Source of the DNA: Candidatus Brockarchaeota archaeon
Lineage (GTDB): Archaea > Thermoproteota > EX4484-205 > JAAOZP01
DNA: 64,000 bases
Direction: 5' to 3'
Assembly: GCA_017601225.1 (NCBI GenBank)
Contig: JAFNIX010000007.1
Span: forward strand, 49,291-113,290
Part shown: positions 23,155 through 32,231 of the stretch, one piece after another
How positions within the stretch are numbered: position 1 is the first letter of the stretch
Layout: the number at the start of each line of letters is the position of its first letter
Program-made: the position numbers and the translations under genes
Notes under the pieces: model-generated
What the model was told of the DNA's origin: nothing
What the model saw: the letters and a program-made list of their open reading frames with translations, nothing else
The model's database searches: none

Positions 23155-24969
23155 ATGACCCTAATATCATTCCCCCCGGCTTCGCAAGGGGATGGTGAAT
23201 CGAAAGCTAAACCGCTCCGTAGACTGTTGTTTGCCATCGTTTTCAGCGTAATCTTTTGTTCCAGTAATTTTTACGGTTGTAACGCGTCTTGGAGTGGGAG
23301 GGGCGTTATGCTTGTTGCAGAGTATACTCTGAGGTATACGGTAAGGGTGACGTGCAGCGGAAAATATTATCCCGGCAGAACCTCTATACGCGTGGAATTG
23401 TTCGACGTGCCCCTGCAAACCACCAGCCAGCAAGTGCAAACAGTGCTGCAGCATGGTGGAATAGAAACTATAGATGGTCGGGAGGCTTGGGTTATAGAGA
23501 CTACGAACATTTATGCGACGAATGTTTTCACCGGTACTTTCATCGTCAGAGTAAACTTAACCACTCCACCCGTTCCAAGCCAGCCTCCGCTGCCGGTGGG
23601 CGGCATGAGCGAGTATCTTTCGCCGGACGAATACGTTACGCTTCATTCCGAGGTCGTTAGTCAAGCGGAGCAGCTGGCAACCGGTATAGGGAGTATTCCT
23701 GAAGCAGTGGCGAGATTCGTTGAATGGATAAGGAAGAATATAGCGTACGACGAGGAGGTTGGGCGCGAGGCACTGTTGACGGATGCTCAAGTATTCGATT
23801 CTCGCGCCGGGGTTTGCGACGAGTTCTCAACGCTCTTCATAGCCTTTTGCAGGGCAACGGGGATTCCGGCGCGCCGCGTCCTAGGGTACGGTCTTAACGT
23901 GGCGGATCCGAGCCAGCTCCTTTACAGGGATGTCGGTGGATACCTGCACAGCTGGGCTGAAGTCTGGGTTCCAGACTACGGTTGGCTAAAGGTGGATCCG
24001 ACATGGGGCGACATTGGGGATGCGCGCAGGATCGCGACGAGTAGGAAATACGGTGAGCCTCCCCTGCGATACAAGTTGAGAAACGCTCCCCCTGGGTTCG
24101 CGATAACGGACGTTACTTACAGCGTGACCCTGACCGGCTTTAGGCTTCTCGACTACGTTGACACGCCGGTCGAATTATCAGTGGAAGAGCTGGGGGACAT
24201 GCGGAAGGTTAAGGTTGAAAACAACTCGACAATCCCCCTATTATGCAACGTAACGGTCAAAAGGTTGGATGAGGAAACCTATAGTTGGCGACCCGACTAC
24301 TCTCGAATAATTTTCCTGAACCCCGATGCGTACTGTTTCCTCAACTTGAGCAAAGAAAACTCCTACTGGGTTCACAGTGTTCCCGGCGGAGGCTCTCTAA
24401 TACTAAGAGTCTACTCTGTTTCAATATCGGGGTTGGTTTTCATAGTCGATGGCAGGGAATACAGGGGTTCGGCAACCTTCCGCTGGAGTGAAGGCTCCTC
24501 TCACAACGTCTCTGTACCACAGGTTATCGAAGAATCGGAGGGTAAGAGACATGTTTTCCAAGGTTGGAGCGACGGCGACTCATCATCGTCAAGGATCATA
24601 ACGGCTAGGGGTTCAGGCTCGTATCACGCATACTTCAAGACACAGTGTCTCTTAACAGTCAACTCCGATTACGGGGCTGTATCGGGTTCAGGCTGGTATG
24701 ATGAGGACTCCATCGTCGTAGTTAGGCTCATCCCCCCTTTAGGGCTCGCCGAATTCCCATACGTCTACGTGTTCAAGGGATGGGGTGGCGACGCGTACGG
24801 TGAAAGCCTCGAAGTGAAGGTCACTATGGATTCTCCAAAGGTGTTAATAGCGAGATGGGAAAAGACTCTCAGCCCGGTGTTCTACGCGATTCCAGTGGGA
24901 ATTATTGCAGCAGCGATTCTCACGCTATTCTTGAGGAAGAGAACAAGGTCCAACATCTCCCCCACTTAA
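23155..24969 (+). CDS. Secreted transglutaminase-like protein with C-terminal membrane anchor
   Basis: 604 residues. Signal sequence about 20-45. The transglutaminase-like core at about 180-290 has all three catalytic residues in order: Cys in SRAGVCDEFSTLF, His in YLHSWAEVWV and Asp in LKVDPTWGD. It is followed by beta domains, including two InlB/Listeria-repeat-like units (HVFQGWSDGDSSSSRI, FKGWGGDAYGESLEV), and a final membrane helix (about 575-594) with a basic tail. It should face the outside as a protease or protein crosslinker. A TATA-like ttttttaaat lies about 45 nt before the ATG. It is transcribed alone. Confidence 0.8.
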   Translation: MTLISFPPASQGDGESKAKPLRRLLFAIVFSVIFCSSNFYGCNASWSGRGVMLVAEYTLRYTVRVTCSGKYYPGRTSIRVELFDVPLQTTSQQVQTVLQHGGIETIDGREAWVIETTNIYATNVFTGTFIVRVNLTTPPVPSQPPLPVGGMSEYLSPDEYVTLHSEVVSQAEQLATGIGSIPEAVARFVEWIRKNIAYDEEVGREALLTDAQVFDSRAGVCDEFSTLFIAFCRATGIPARRVLGYGLNVADPSQLLYRDVGGYLHSWAEVWVPDYGWLKVDPTWGDIGDARRIATSRKYGEPPLRYKLRNAPPGFAITDVTYSVTLTGFRLLDYVDTPVELSVEELGDMRKVKVENNSTIPLLCNVTVKRLDEETYSWRPDYSRIIFLNPDAYCFLNLSKENSYWVHSVPGGGSLILRVYSVSISGLVFIVDGREYRGSATFRWSEGSSHNVSVPQVIEESEGKRHVFQGWSDGDSSSSRIITARGSGSYHAYFKTQCLLTVNSDYGAVSGSGWYDEDSIVVVRLIPPLGLAEFPYVYVFKGWGGDAYGESLEVKVTMDSPKVLIARWEKTLSPVFYAIPVGIIAAAILTLFLRKRTRSNISPT

Positions 24970-25249
24970 ACCCTCTGCCCAATTCTCCTTAGCGTGCCCT
25001 GAAAAAGGGACGGAGTATTTTTCTCAGACATAGTGCGGAGGCAGGACGCTGAAGGTATCGGTGGCACAACGCCCCTGGGTTTAAGCCATTCATACCGTCG
25101 GAGCATGGTGTAGTATTTTTTTGCGTCGAGAAGGTTTTTCAGATGACATAGCGTGCAAGCTCCAGGGTGGCGCTTCAAAAGGATTTCACGAGGAAGACGG
25201 CGTCGACTCCTACTTTTAACTTTTTAAGCATGTTTGCACGCGGTAAACC

Positions 25250-26719
25250 ATGCGTATCCTCAAACAGGAGGATCTGGAGAAAATTGGTATAATCGCCAGC
25301 GATTCGAGTGAAACCAGGGCTAGGCTCCTCCTGGAGGAGGAGAAGGAGCTTAAGGTTAAAGCTGAGGAGATCGTGGTGATCGATACTCCAACGGGGGAGG
25401 TGCTCGGAGTCCTTAGAAGCGGAAGCGGGGTTAACGAGGCTCTCAGGGCAAACGCCTACAGGCCTAGCGTAGCTTACGCTAAAAGGGGAGGAGTCCCCTC
25501 TGGAGCCAGGGAGATATATACTTTCGAAATAATGGTGATAGGGGTTTTGACTGAGAACGGGGTTGAGCAGAACCGGATGATAATACCTCCTAGGAGCAGC
25601 GTCTACATGTTTAAGCCGGGCGCCTCCAATCCTCTTGAACACGTTGCGAGAAGCAAGCCTGTTGTCTGGAACGCTTGTCTAGAGGGCCATGAGGATTGGA
25701 GAATACCTTTCGACAGCTCCTTCCTACCGTACCATATCGGCGTGTTCGGCGCAACCGGGAGCGGTAAGTCTTGGCTGACAAGGTTTGTCCTGGTCCCTGT
25801 CCTCCTGGAGTCGGGCTTCAAGGTTCTGATTCTAGACTGGAGTGGCGAGGATTATGCTCCATACTATAAGGATAAGGCGATCCCCATCTCCCACCTTAAG
25901 CTGGACGAGGAGGCGGTGGTGAGATACATAGTTGAGAAGGCTGAGCACTTCGGCTACACTGGGCAAGCTAGGGATTCAAACCCTGTAAGGGAGGCTCTGG
26001 AGGACTATGTCTCAAGAAGATGGGGTGAGATAAGCCAGAAATCCCCCGAGGAGATCTTCCTAGACATGAAGAATTATTTGGAGAACAGTGTTAAACAGTC
26101 TTTGACGAGAGAGGATTTTAAGAGGGCTGCTCTACGCCGGCTGGAGTACGGTTTCAAGAAGCTTAGGCCAATAGACCTGGAGGCCGTCAGGGGCTCGTTA
26201 AGCATAGAGGAGCTGGTGGAGGATTTGAGAAGGGAGGAGAAGGGTCTTAGGGTTGTCGACATGAGCCTGGTGGGGAGCGACGAGAAGCTCTCCTTCTTCA
26301 ACTCTCTCGCAAGATTCCTGGAGGAGGGGATGGAGCTGGGGGAGTCGCTCGGGATAGCGCTCGTGATAGACGAGGGCCCGCAATACGCCCCGTGGGAGCC
26401 CAAGGGAATACAGTACGAGTCCACCGAGCACATTAAGAATCTGTGCGCCCTGGGCAGGAAACACAGGCTTTGCATCATCCTGATATCTCAAGGGATAGCT
26501 GGAGACATAGGCATTAACGCTGCTGTAAGAAGGAATCTTAACACGCAGTTCTTCGGAGCCCTTCACCCGCTCGACATGCAGGAGGCTGACAACTGGCTTA
26601 AGCCCTACGGGATTCAGAGGGAGTATCTCCTCTCGCTGAAGCCGGGCCAGTTCTACTTCGTGGGGAAGGCAAACCCGTCGCCAATACCACTCCTAATATC
26701 TTTCAAGCCGGGGAAATGA
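25250..26719 (+). CDS. herA: HerA-type DNA translocase ATPase
   Basis: 489 residues. N-terminal HAS-barrel-like domain about 1-135, Walker A GATGSGKS at 167-174, LDWSGEDYAPYY after the P-loop, Walker B IALVIDEGPQYAP at about 372-385, and CIILISQG plus an arginine-rich GINAAVRRNLNTQFF near the C terminus. HerA forms a hexameric ring that drives NurA during DNA end resection. The nurA gene follows after 6 nt. No mre11 or rad50 is adjacent. All motifs are intact, in contrast to the two degenerate relatives at 19.5-22 kb. Confidence 0.93.
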   Translation: MRILKQEDLEKIGIIASDSSETRARLLLEEEKELKVKAEEIVVIDTPTGEVLGVLRSGSGVNEALRANAYRPSVAYAKRGGVPSGAREIYTFEIMVIGVLTENGVEQNRMIIPPRSSVYMFKPGASNPLEHVARSKPVVWNACLEGHEDWRIPFDSSFLPYHIGVFGATGSGKSWLTRFVLVPVLLESGFKVLILDWSGEDYAPYYKDKAIPISHLKLDEEAVVRYIVEKAEHFGYTGQARDSNPVREALEDYVSRRWGEISQKSPEEIFLDMKNYLENSVKQSLTREDFKRAALRRLEYGFKKLRPIDLEAVRGSLSIEELVEDLRREEKGLRVVDMSLVGSDEKLSFFNSLARFLEEGMELGESLGIALVIDEGPQYAPWEPKGIQYESTEHIKNLCALGRKHRLCIILISQGIAGDIGINAAVRRNLNTQFFGALHPLDMQEADNWLKPYGIQREYLLSLKPGQFYFVGKANPSPIPLLISFKPGK

Positions 26720-26725
26720 TGCAGC

Positions 26726-27913
26726 ATGTCTTCTGAAACAGCGTGGAGCAAGCTCCCCATAGATCTTCAGGAGCAGTTCTACGAGAGGGCGGAGAGGGAG
26801 GCGCGTAGGCTTACAAGCGTCATACGGGATTTAAGGTCTAAGATAGAGCTGGCCAAGAATAGGCTGGAGCCATACCTACACAGGTTGGAGTTCAAGGCCT
26901 CCGGGGATTTCTCGATAGCTGCTGTCGACGGCTCCTTCTCACCCAGGCCTGCTGAAACCATTGGGGCAAGGTTCACAGTGTACTCAGCAGGTTTCATAAT
27001 GGTGAAGGGTAGGGAGATAGTTAAGGAGGGTTTTTTCTCTGGAGGAGTGCGCCACGATCAGGCTCACAGCAGGGAGTTTTCCAGCGCTGTCCTACACGTG
27101 CAGGAATCCTTTTTGGAGAGGAGAGCCGCTTTAGAAGCCTTGAAGGAGAACCCTGACCTGCTGCTTCTAGACGGGAGCTTCCTAGGGTTCGCTTATTCTC
27201 TTTTCAGGGTTAGGAGAGTAGTCCCGGTTCCCCAGTGGATAATCGACATCGCTAGGGAAACCTTGGAGGCTACGGAGAAGCTGCTTGACTCCGGGAGGTG
27301 CGCCGGCGTTGTTAAGAGGGGGAGGAGCAGGGCCATAGGAGGCTGGTTGTCAATGGAGGAGGGGGTTAAAAGCCCTTTGACAGACTGCCTGGATAAGCAG
27401 ATTCTACACTACCTTATGAAGCCTCCTTCAATCCTCAACTATAGGGAGCTTTTGAAGCAGCCGGGCCTCCAGAGGGCCTACAGCAGGGTTAGCGAGCTGC
27501 TGGGCCGAGGGGGTTTAAGCCCCAAGGATGCTTTCGACCAGGCTAAGACGTGGGTTGTTGAAAGCCTGACGAAGGCTTTAGACGTTTCTTATGAAACGGC
27601 CTTGAGGCTTGAATCCAGGATAAACAGGGTTCAAGTAAAGGTTAGTGCCGAGAACCCTCCCTTCGAGCTTGAAGTACCTGTTGAATCCGAGGATAAAGTG
27701 TTGAGCATCCTCTTCTCAAGCGTTGACAATTTTAACATGGCGACAGGCCTGCCCCTCGCAATAGACCTTATTGATGAAAGCGTCACGCTGCCAGCTGAAT
27801 TTACGAGGGAGTTCGTAAGGGAGGTTGAGGCCAGGATCGTTGGTTCCTACGATGGGGATCCTGAGGAGGTAAAAGGGTTTTTCACAGCTATGAATCCTCA
27901 GAAGGAATTTTAG
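26726..27913 (+). CDS. nurA: NurA 5'-3' nuclease
   Basis: 395 residues with the NurA RNase-H-like core: AAVDGSFSPRP (Asp68, first metal ligand), LLLLDGSFLGFA (second Asp, about 148), and a terminal SVDNFNMATGLPLAIDLIDESV segment. It is co-transcribed with herA and forms the HerA-NurA resection machine that produces 3' single-stranded ends for recombination. Length is normal for the family. Confidence 0.9.
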   Translation: MSSETAWSKLPIDLQEQFYERAEREARRLTSVIRDLRSKIELAKNRLEPYLHRLEFKASGDFSIAAVDGSFSPRPAETIGARFTVYSAGFIMVKGREIVKEGFFSGGVRHDQAHSREFSSAVLHVQESFLERRAALEALKENPDLLLLDGSFLGFAYSLFRVRRVVPVPQWIIDIARETLEATEKLLDSGRCAGVVKRGRSRAIGGWLSMEEGVKSPLTDCLDKQILHYLMKPPSILNYRELLKQPGLQRAYSRVSELLGRGGLSPKDAFDQAKTWVVESLTKALDVSYETALRLESRINRVQVKVSAENPPFELEVPVESEDKVLSILFSSVDNFNMATGLPLAIDLIDESVTLPAEFTREFVREVEARIVGSYDGDPEEVKGFFTAMNPQKEF

Positions 27914-27923
27914 CCTTTTATAC

Positions 27924-28889
27924 TTGGTTTTATACGTCTATGCGTTGGAAAGCCTTATTCTTGCACATGGGGATTGCGACGGGGTTTGCGCAGCCTCAAT
28001 AGCTCTAGCAGCAAGGAGGAATGCTAAAGTAGTTTTCACAAACCCTGCCGGCCTTCTTTCAGAGCTCAAGTCTATCGAAGCCGGGAGCATCATAATACTG
28101 GATGTAGCGTTGACTTCGAAACATAAGGATGAGATAGCCTCAGAGTTTAAGAGGCTTGGCTCGAGGAACGAGGTTGTCTACCTGGATCACCATCCTCTCC
28201 CCCAGGGATTAAGAGTGAGTAGGCTGCCTGTTAAGACGCTTAAAGGAGCTAGGGGGGCCTGTGCGTCTGAGCTCGCCTACGCTTATTTTAAGGATGACTT
28301 GGAGCCTGAGATGAGCAGGGTTGCGATCTACGGTGCGATAGGCGACTATAGTGATGACACGCCGGGGGTTAGAAGGATGCTGGAGAAATGGGATAAGAGG
28401 CAGCTCTACTTGGAAGCCGGGATCCTGGTGGCTGCTCTGGAGGGTGTTAGAAGGAGGGATTTCGATTTCAAGAGGAGCCTCGTCAACTATCTTTCTGAAA
28501 ACAGGCTTCCAAGCGCCGATAGAAGCCTTGTTGAAACTGCCGTACGAGAATCCGAGAGGGATGAGGAGATGCGCCGCCTGGTGAAGAGCCTGGTTAAGAC
28601 CCGTGGCAAAGTATCTTACGTTGTTAACGTGGAGTGGTCGCTTGGGAAGGCTGCGACCTACGCTAGGGCTTACGGTGGCACGATAGTCGGGGTTGCTGCC
28701 GATGAACAGGATGGGAACATTGATCTGAGCATCAGGTCAGTGGGGTTAAGGAGCCTCCACAGGGTCGTGTCGAGCGTCGCCGGGGCGCTCGGGGGGATCG
28801 GCGGTGGTCACGCTAACGCTGCCGGAGCAAGAATTCCACGGGGAATGCTCTCGGAATTCATAAGTATGCTTGACGAAAGGCTTGGGTGA
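27924..28889 (+). CDS. DHH-family phosphoesterase, RecJ-like
   Basis: 321 residues. DHH domain motifs HGDCDGVCAASIALA and YLDHHPLPQ; the DHHA1 end is GGIGGGHANAAGARIP. Archaeal relatives are single-strand DNA or RNA exonucleases (RecJ/GAN-like) or nanoRNases. Position 11 nt after nurA suggests one operon with herA-nurA and a role in DNA repair. Start codons are TTG only: 27924 is used here, and a TTG at 27945, nearer the HGDCDG motif, is also possible. Confidence 0.85.
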   Translation: MVLYVYALESLILAHGDCDGVCAASIALAARRNAKVVFTNPAGLLSELKSIEAGSIIILDVALTSKHKDEIASEFKRLGSRNEVVYLDHHPLPQGLRVSRLPVKTLKGARGACASELAYAYFKDDLEPEMSRVAIYGAIGDYSDDTPGVRRMLEKWDKRQLYLEAGILVAALEGVRRRDFDFKRSLVNYLSENRLPSADRSLVETAVRESERDEEMRRLVKSLVKTRGKVSYVVNVEWSLGKAATYARAYGGTIVGVAADEQDGNIDLSIRSVGLRSLHRVVSSVAGALGGIGGGHANAAGARIPRGMLSEFISMLDERLG

Positions 28890-28975
28890 TCTCGGCCGCC
28901 TCTGCCACAGCCCGTTTTTCCATAAGCTGCTTGGCTAAAAGTTATATTTCAGAAGCCCCAGTAATACTGGCGGAT

Positions 28976-31522
28976 TTGAAAAGCATAGTGTTGCTCCATC
29001 TCGCGGCTGCACTACTGGTTTACACCGCTATACCGTGGTTCACCGTTTACACGTCAGCCGGCGGGGCTCAGTACACTAGGGTCTTCTATCCTTTGAAGGA
29101 CGCGGTGGTCTACGAGGATGATCCTGACCGTAATTTCGGCTTCAACTGGGAAATAGGGGTTAATTACATGGAGGGTTTCCGAGACCGTTCCTTCATAATG
29201 TTCGATTTAAGCAGCATCCCTCCGGGTTCAATAATTGTTTCCGCCTTCCTAAACATATACATGTATGATCCTCCTGATGTGAACAGGAGTCTAGCATGCT
29301 ACCAGGTTACTGAAGGGGACTGGAGGGAGGACAGTATTACTTGGAGAAACCAGCCGGCTGCAAGCCTATTCGTAGCGTCGGTTTCAACAGGCGATAAGCC
29401 TAAGTGGCTTAAGCTGGACGTTAAGAGCTCTCTCGTAAAATTCGTCTCCGGGAGCCACTCTGGCTACGAGCCTAACTTCGGCTGGATGCTGAGGGATTAC
29501 GCTGAGGGCACGGGTTCAGCCAGCCACCCGTTCTGGATGTGCTCCAGGGAGCATAAGGATTCGAGCAAGCATCCCTATCTTGAAGTAAAATACTCTCCTC
29601 CCCGTCTGGACCTGGTTCCCTCCGGAGACTCCATGCAGGCCGGGGGCTGGGTTAAAATGAGGGTCTACAGGGAGACGGCTGCTGGTGAAAGGATTACTCG
29701 CGACCCCCTCAGGGTTAGGCTTGATTCAAACTCGAACTCGACGAGTAGAAAATTCTCCTTGACGCAGGGCGGGGATGCGATAACAGAGTTGACAATACGT
29801 GAGGGCGCGACTTTCGCAGACTTCTACTATTACGAGGAGAAGGCTGGAACATGGAGTGTAAGCGTTAAAGCAGTGGACTACCCTGACTATGTTGGCGACG
29901 CTGAAACCCTGAGGGTTACTCCCGGCCCGTTAGAAGGCTTCGAGTTTGAAACAATAGGTTCTCCTAAGCAGGTTGCGATTCCTTTCCAGATAACCATTAT
30001 CGCGCGCGACATTTACGGGAATGTCAAGACTGATTACAACGGTGTTAACACTCTTTCAGACACGACTGGAACAATTAGCCCTAATAAAACCGGGGTATTC
30101 GCGAACGGGAAATGGACTGGCACCGTAACCATCAGCAGGATAAGCGGAAGCGTAAGGATCACGACCACAGGCCTGGGTAAAACAGGCGAGAGCAACCTGT
30201 TTCAAGTTACAGCAGGCCCTCCCGCGAAGCTCGTGATCGAGCCAAGTAGCTTCAAGATGGCTGCGGGCATAGTTTACCAAAGCCTAAGATTATCTCTGAG
30301 GGACGTTAAGGGTTTTGAGGCGAACAACACGTTAAACGTGGCCGTGAGCCTTTCAACATCCTCGCCCCAGGGTGAGTTCAGGCTCCCCGGAACAGCTGCG
30401 AGGATAACGAGCGTTACGATTCCAGCGGGCTCCAGTACCGTCCAAGTGGACTACTTTGACACCATGGTTGGAAACCATACTTTAACAGCCTCCGCCATAG
30501 GCTTCACGTTCAAGGCGAACGTTACTGTTCTCGTCGACAGGCTTCCGCCCGCCACGCTGATAACGATCAGGGGGCCGAAGCACGAGGCTAATGGAACCCT
30601 CTACGTCTCAGGTTCAACACTCCTCTTGTTCACGGCTGAGGATGATTTGAGCGGTGTTAAAAAAACATTTTACAGGGTTGACGAGAACCCTTGGGAGGCT
30701 TACAATACTGCCTTCACGCTTTCACCCTATTCTGAAGGCAGGCGTGAGATAAGGTATTACAGCGTAGACAGGGCTGATAATGCTGAGGCGGAGAGGAAGC
30801 TAGAGCTATTCCTGGATAAGTCTCCCCCAAGCGTCAAGGAAGCATCCCCATCCGGAAGATTCTTTTCAAGCTCCAGAACCATCTTTCTAATAGTTAAGGC
30901 TGCCGACCCATCAGGGGTCAGGGATGTTGAGCTGACCATAGACGGCATCCCGCACGGGTTCATGGTTAAAAACGGTGACAGGTATATTAAGTCTGCGAGC
31001 TTAAGCGAGGGAAGCCACAGCTGGAGCATTAGGCTGACTGACAATTTGAACAACTCGGATGTTTACAGCTATTCGTTCACGCTTATCATTGACACTAGGC
31101 CTCCATTAATCACAAGCCTCACGGGGCCTTCAAACCCTGTTTTCGGGGAGGCGGCTACAGTAGTGTGCACTGTTTCCGACGAGCCTTCAGGCGTTAGAGA
31201 AGTCTACCTCTACTACTCTACGGATAAAGGGTCTTCATGGGTTAGGACGGTGATGACTCTGGAGGAAGGCCTCTACAAGGGTTCAATACCTTCCCAGTTC
31301 TTCTTCACAGAGGTCCAGTACTATGTTGAGGCTGTTGATAACGCTGGCAACAGGTTTCAGACAGGGTTTTCAACATACACTGTCGGCATACCCTTATGGC
31401 TCTACCTGCTGGCCATATCCCTAATCGTCATCCCGCTGGCCGCATCCTTTTTAAGAAGGATGCTGGCGAGGAGGCGTCCCCCTCAGCTGGAATACACTGC
31501 CTCGGGAACAATGACGCGGTAA
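28976..31522 (+). CDS. Large surface protein: DNRLRE/CBM96-like domain, Ig-like repeats, C-terminal anchor
   Basis: About 848 residues from a TTG at 28976, preferred because it directly precedes a signal sequence (MKSIVLLHLAAALLVYTAI) and a TATA-like ttatattt lies 30 nt upstream; the frame is open to 28886. Domains: DNRLRE/disaggregatase-type beta-sandwich about 35-215 (RSFIMFDLSSIPPGSIIVSA, EDSITWRNQPA), several Ig/filamin-like repeats about 220-560, two OmpL47-like units with FYRVDENPW and YSVDRADNAE, and a terminal membrane helix with a basic tail. It is probably a polysaccharide-binding or adhesive wall protein. Confidence 0.78.
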   Translation: MKSIVLLHLAAALLVYTAIPWFTVYTSAGGAQYTRVFYPLKDAVVYEDDPDRNFGFNWEIGVNYMEGFRDRSFIMFDLSSIPPGSIIVSAFLNIYMYDPPDVNRSLACYQVTEGDWREDSITWRNQPAASLFVASVSTGDKPKWLKLDVKSSLVKFVSGSHSGYEPNFGWMLRDYAEGTGSASHPFWMCSREHKDSSKHPYLEVKYSPPRLDLVPSGDSMQAGGWVKMRVYRETAAGERITRDPLRVRLDSNSNSTSRKFSLTQGGDAITELTIREGATFADFYYYEEKAGTWSVSVKAVDYPDYVGDAETLRVTPGPLEGFEFETIGSPKQVAIPFQITIIARDIYGNVKTDYNGVNTLSDTTGTISPNKTGVFANGKWTGTVTISRISGSVRITTTGLGKTGESNLFQVTAGPPAKLVIEPSSFKMAAGIVYQSLRLSLRDVKGFEANNTLNVAVSLSTSSPQGEFRLPGTAARITSVTIPAGSSTVQVDYFDTMVGNHTLTASAIGFTFKANVTVLVDRLPPATLITIRGPKHEANGTLYVSGSTLLLFTAEDDLSGVKKTFYRVDENPWEAYNTAFTLSPYSEGRREIRYYSVDRADNAEAERKLELFLDKSPPSVKEASPSGRFFSSSRTIFLIVKAADPSGVRDVELTIDGIPHGFMVKNGDRYIKSASLSEGSHSWSIRLTDNLNNSDVYSYSFTLIIDTRPPLITSLTGPSNPVFGEAATVVCTVSDEPSGVREVYLYYSTDKGSSWVRTVMTLEEGLYKGSIPSQFFFTEVQYYVEAVDNAGNRFQTGFSTYTVGIPLWLYLLAISLIVIPLAASFLRRMLARRRPPQLEYTASGTMTR

Positions 31523-31693
31523 GTCAGGAATGCTTACCAAGCCATGCTTCCTCCTCCCCGGCCATATTCATGAACAAGCGTTCACGCTCAACGGTTAACC
31601 AGGGTTTCGGAAGCCTGTTTGGAAAAACTTGGCCGAGGGCGGGAACAGCGTAGCCTCTGCACACTTACGTGAGAAAAAATAGGGAACTGTTGT

Positions 31694-32098
31694 CTAAAGC
31701 AGGTTTCTTATCAGCTCTTTCTCCGTCACTATTCCGACGGTTCTGCCCCCCTTAACTACAACGATCCTCCTTATCTCCTTCTCCTTCATCAGCGTTATCG
31801 CTTTAAGGATGGATGCCTCCGGGTCTATCGTGACAAGAGGCTTGCTCATTATCTCTCTGCAAGCAACCTTCTTGGGATCCTTACCCTCCATTAAAACCCT
31901 CCTTATAAGGTCTCTCTCAGTCACTATCCCCTCAGGCCTACCCCCTGACTCTATCACAACAGCCCCCACCCCGTGACTCATCATCTTGCTTGCCGCTTCA
32001 AACACCGAGTCCGTTGGAAGAACGCTGACAACGGGAGAAGACATAACGTCCCTGACTTTTTTCTCCTCCTTCTCCGAGGACAAGCATCCTCCCCTCAT
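31694..32098 (-). CDS. Stand-alone CBS-domain pair protein
   Basis: 134 residues made of two CBS motifs (VRDVMSSPVVSVLPTDSVFEA...GIVTERDLI and CREIMSKPLVTIDPEASILKA...GIVTEKELI). Such proteins bind adenosyl nucleotides and regulate partner enzymes or transporters. A TATA-like tttaaagat lies about 26-35 nt before the ATG, so the transcript is probably leaderless. No partner is apparent nearby. Confidence 0.9.
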   Translation of the reverse strand: MRGGCLSSEKEEKKVRDVMSSPVVSVLPTDSVFEAASKMMSHGVGAVVIESGGRPEGIVTERDLIRRVLMEGKDPKKVACREIMSKPLVTIDPEASILKAITLMKEKEIRRIVVVKGGRTVGIVTEKELIRNLL

Positions 32099-32231
32099 AG
32101 ATTATTACACGGCTAGGGTTAAAAATCTTTAAACCCGCAGGCAAACCGCTTAATGCTGACAGTAGAGCCATATTAACAGCTTTTTTAAGCGGCAGTAAGG
32201 CTTTTATGCGCGGGTCCTATTGCCCTCAGGG

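Noticed and set aside
25603..26566. Several antisense frames inside herA
   Set aside because: They are mirror frames of a well conserved ATPase and have no independent start signals.
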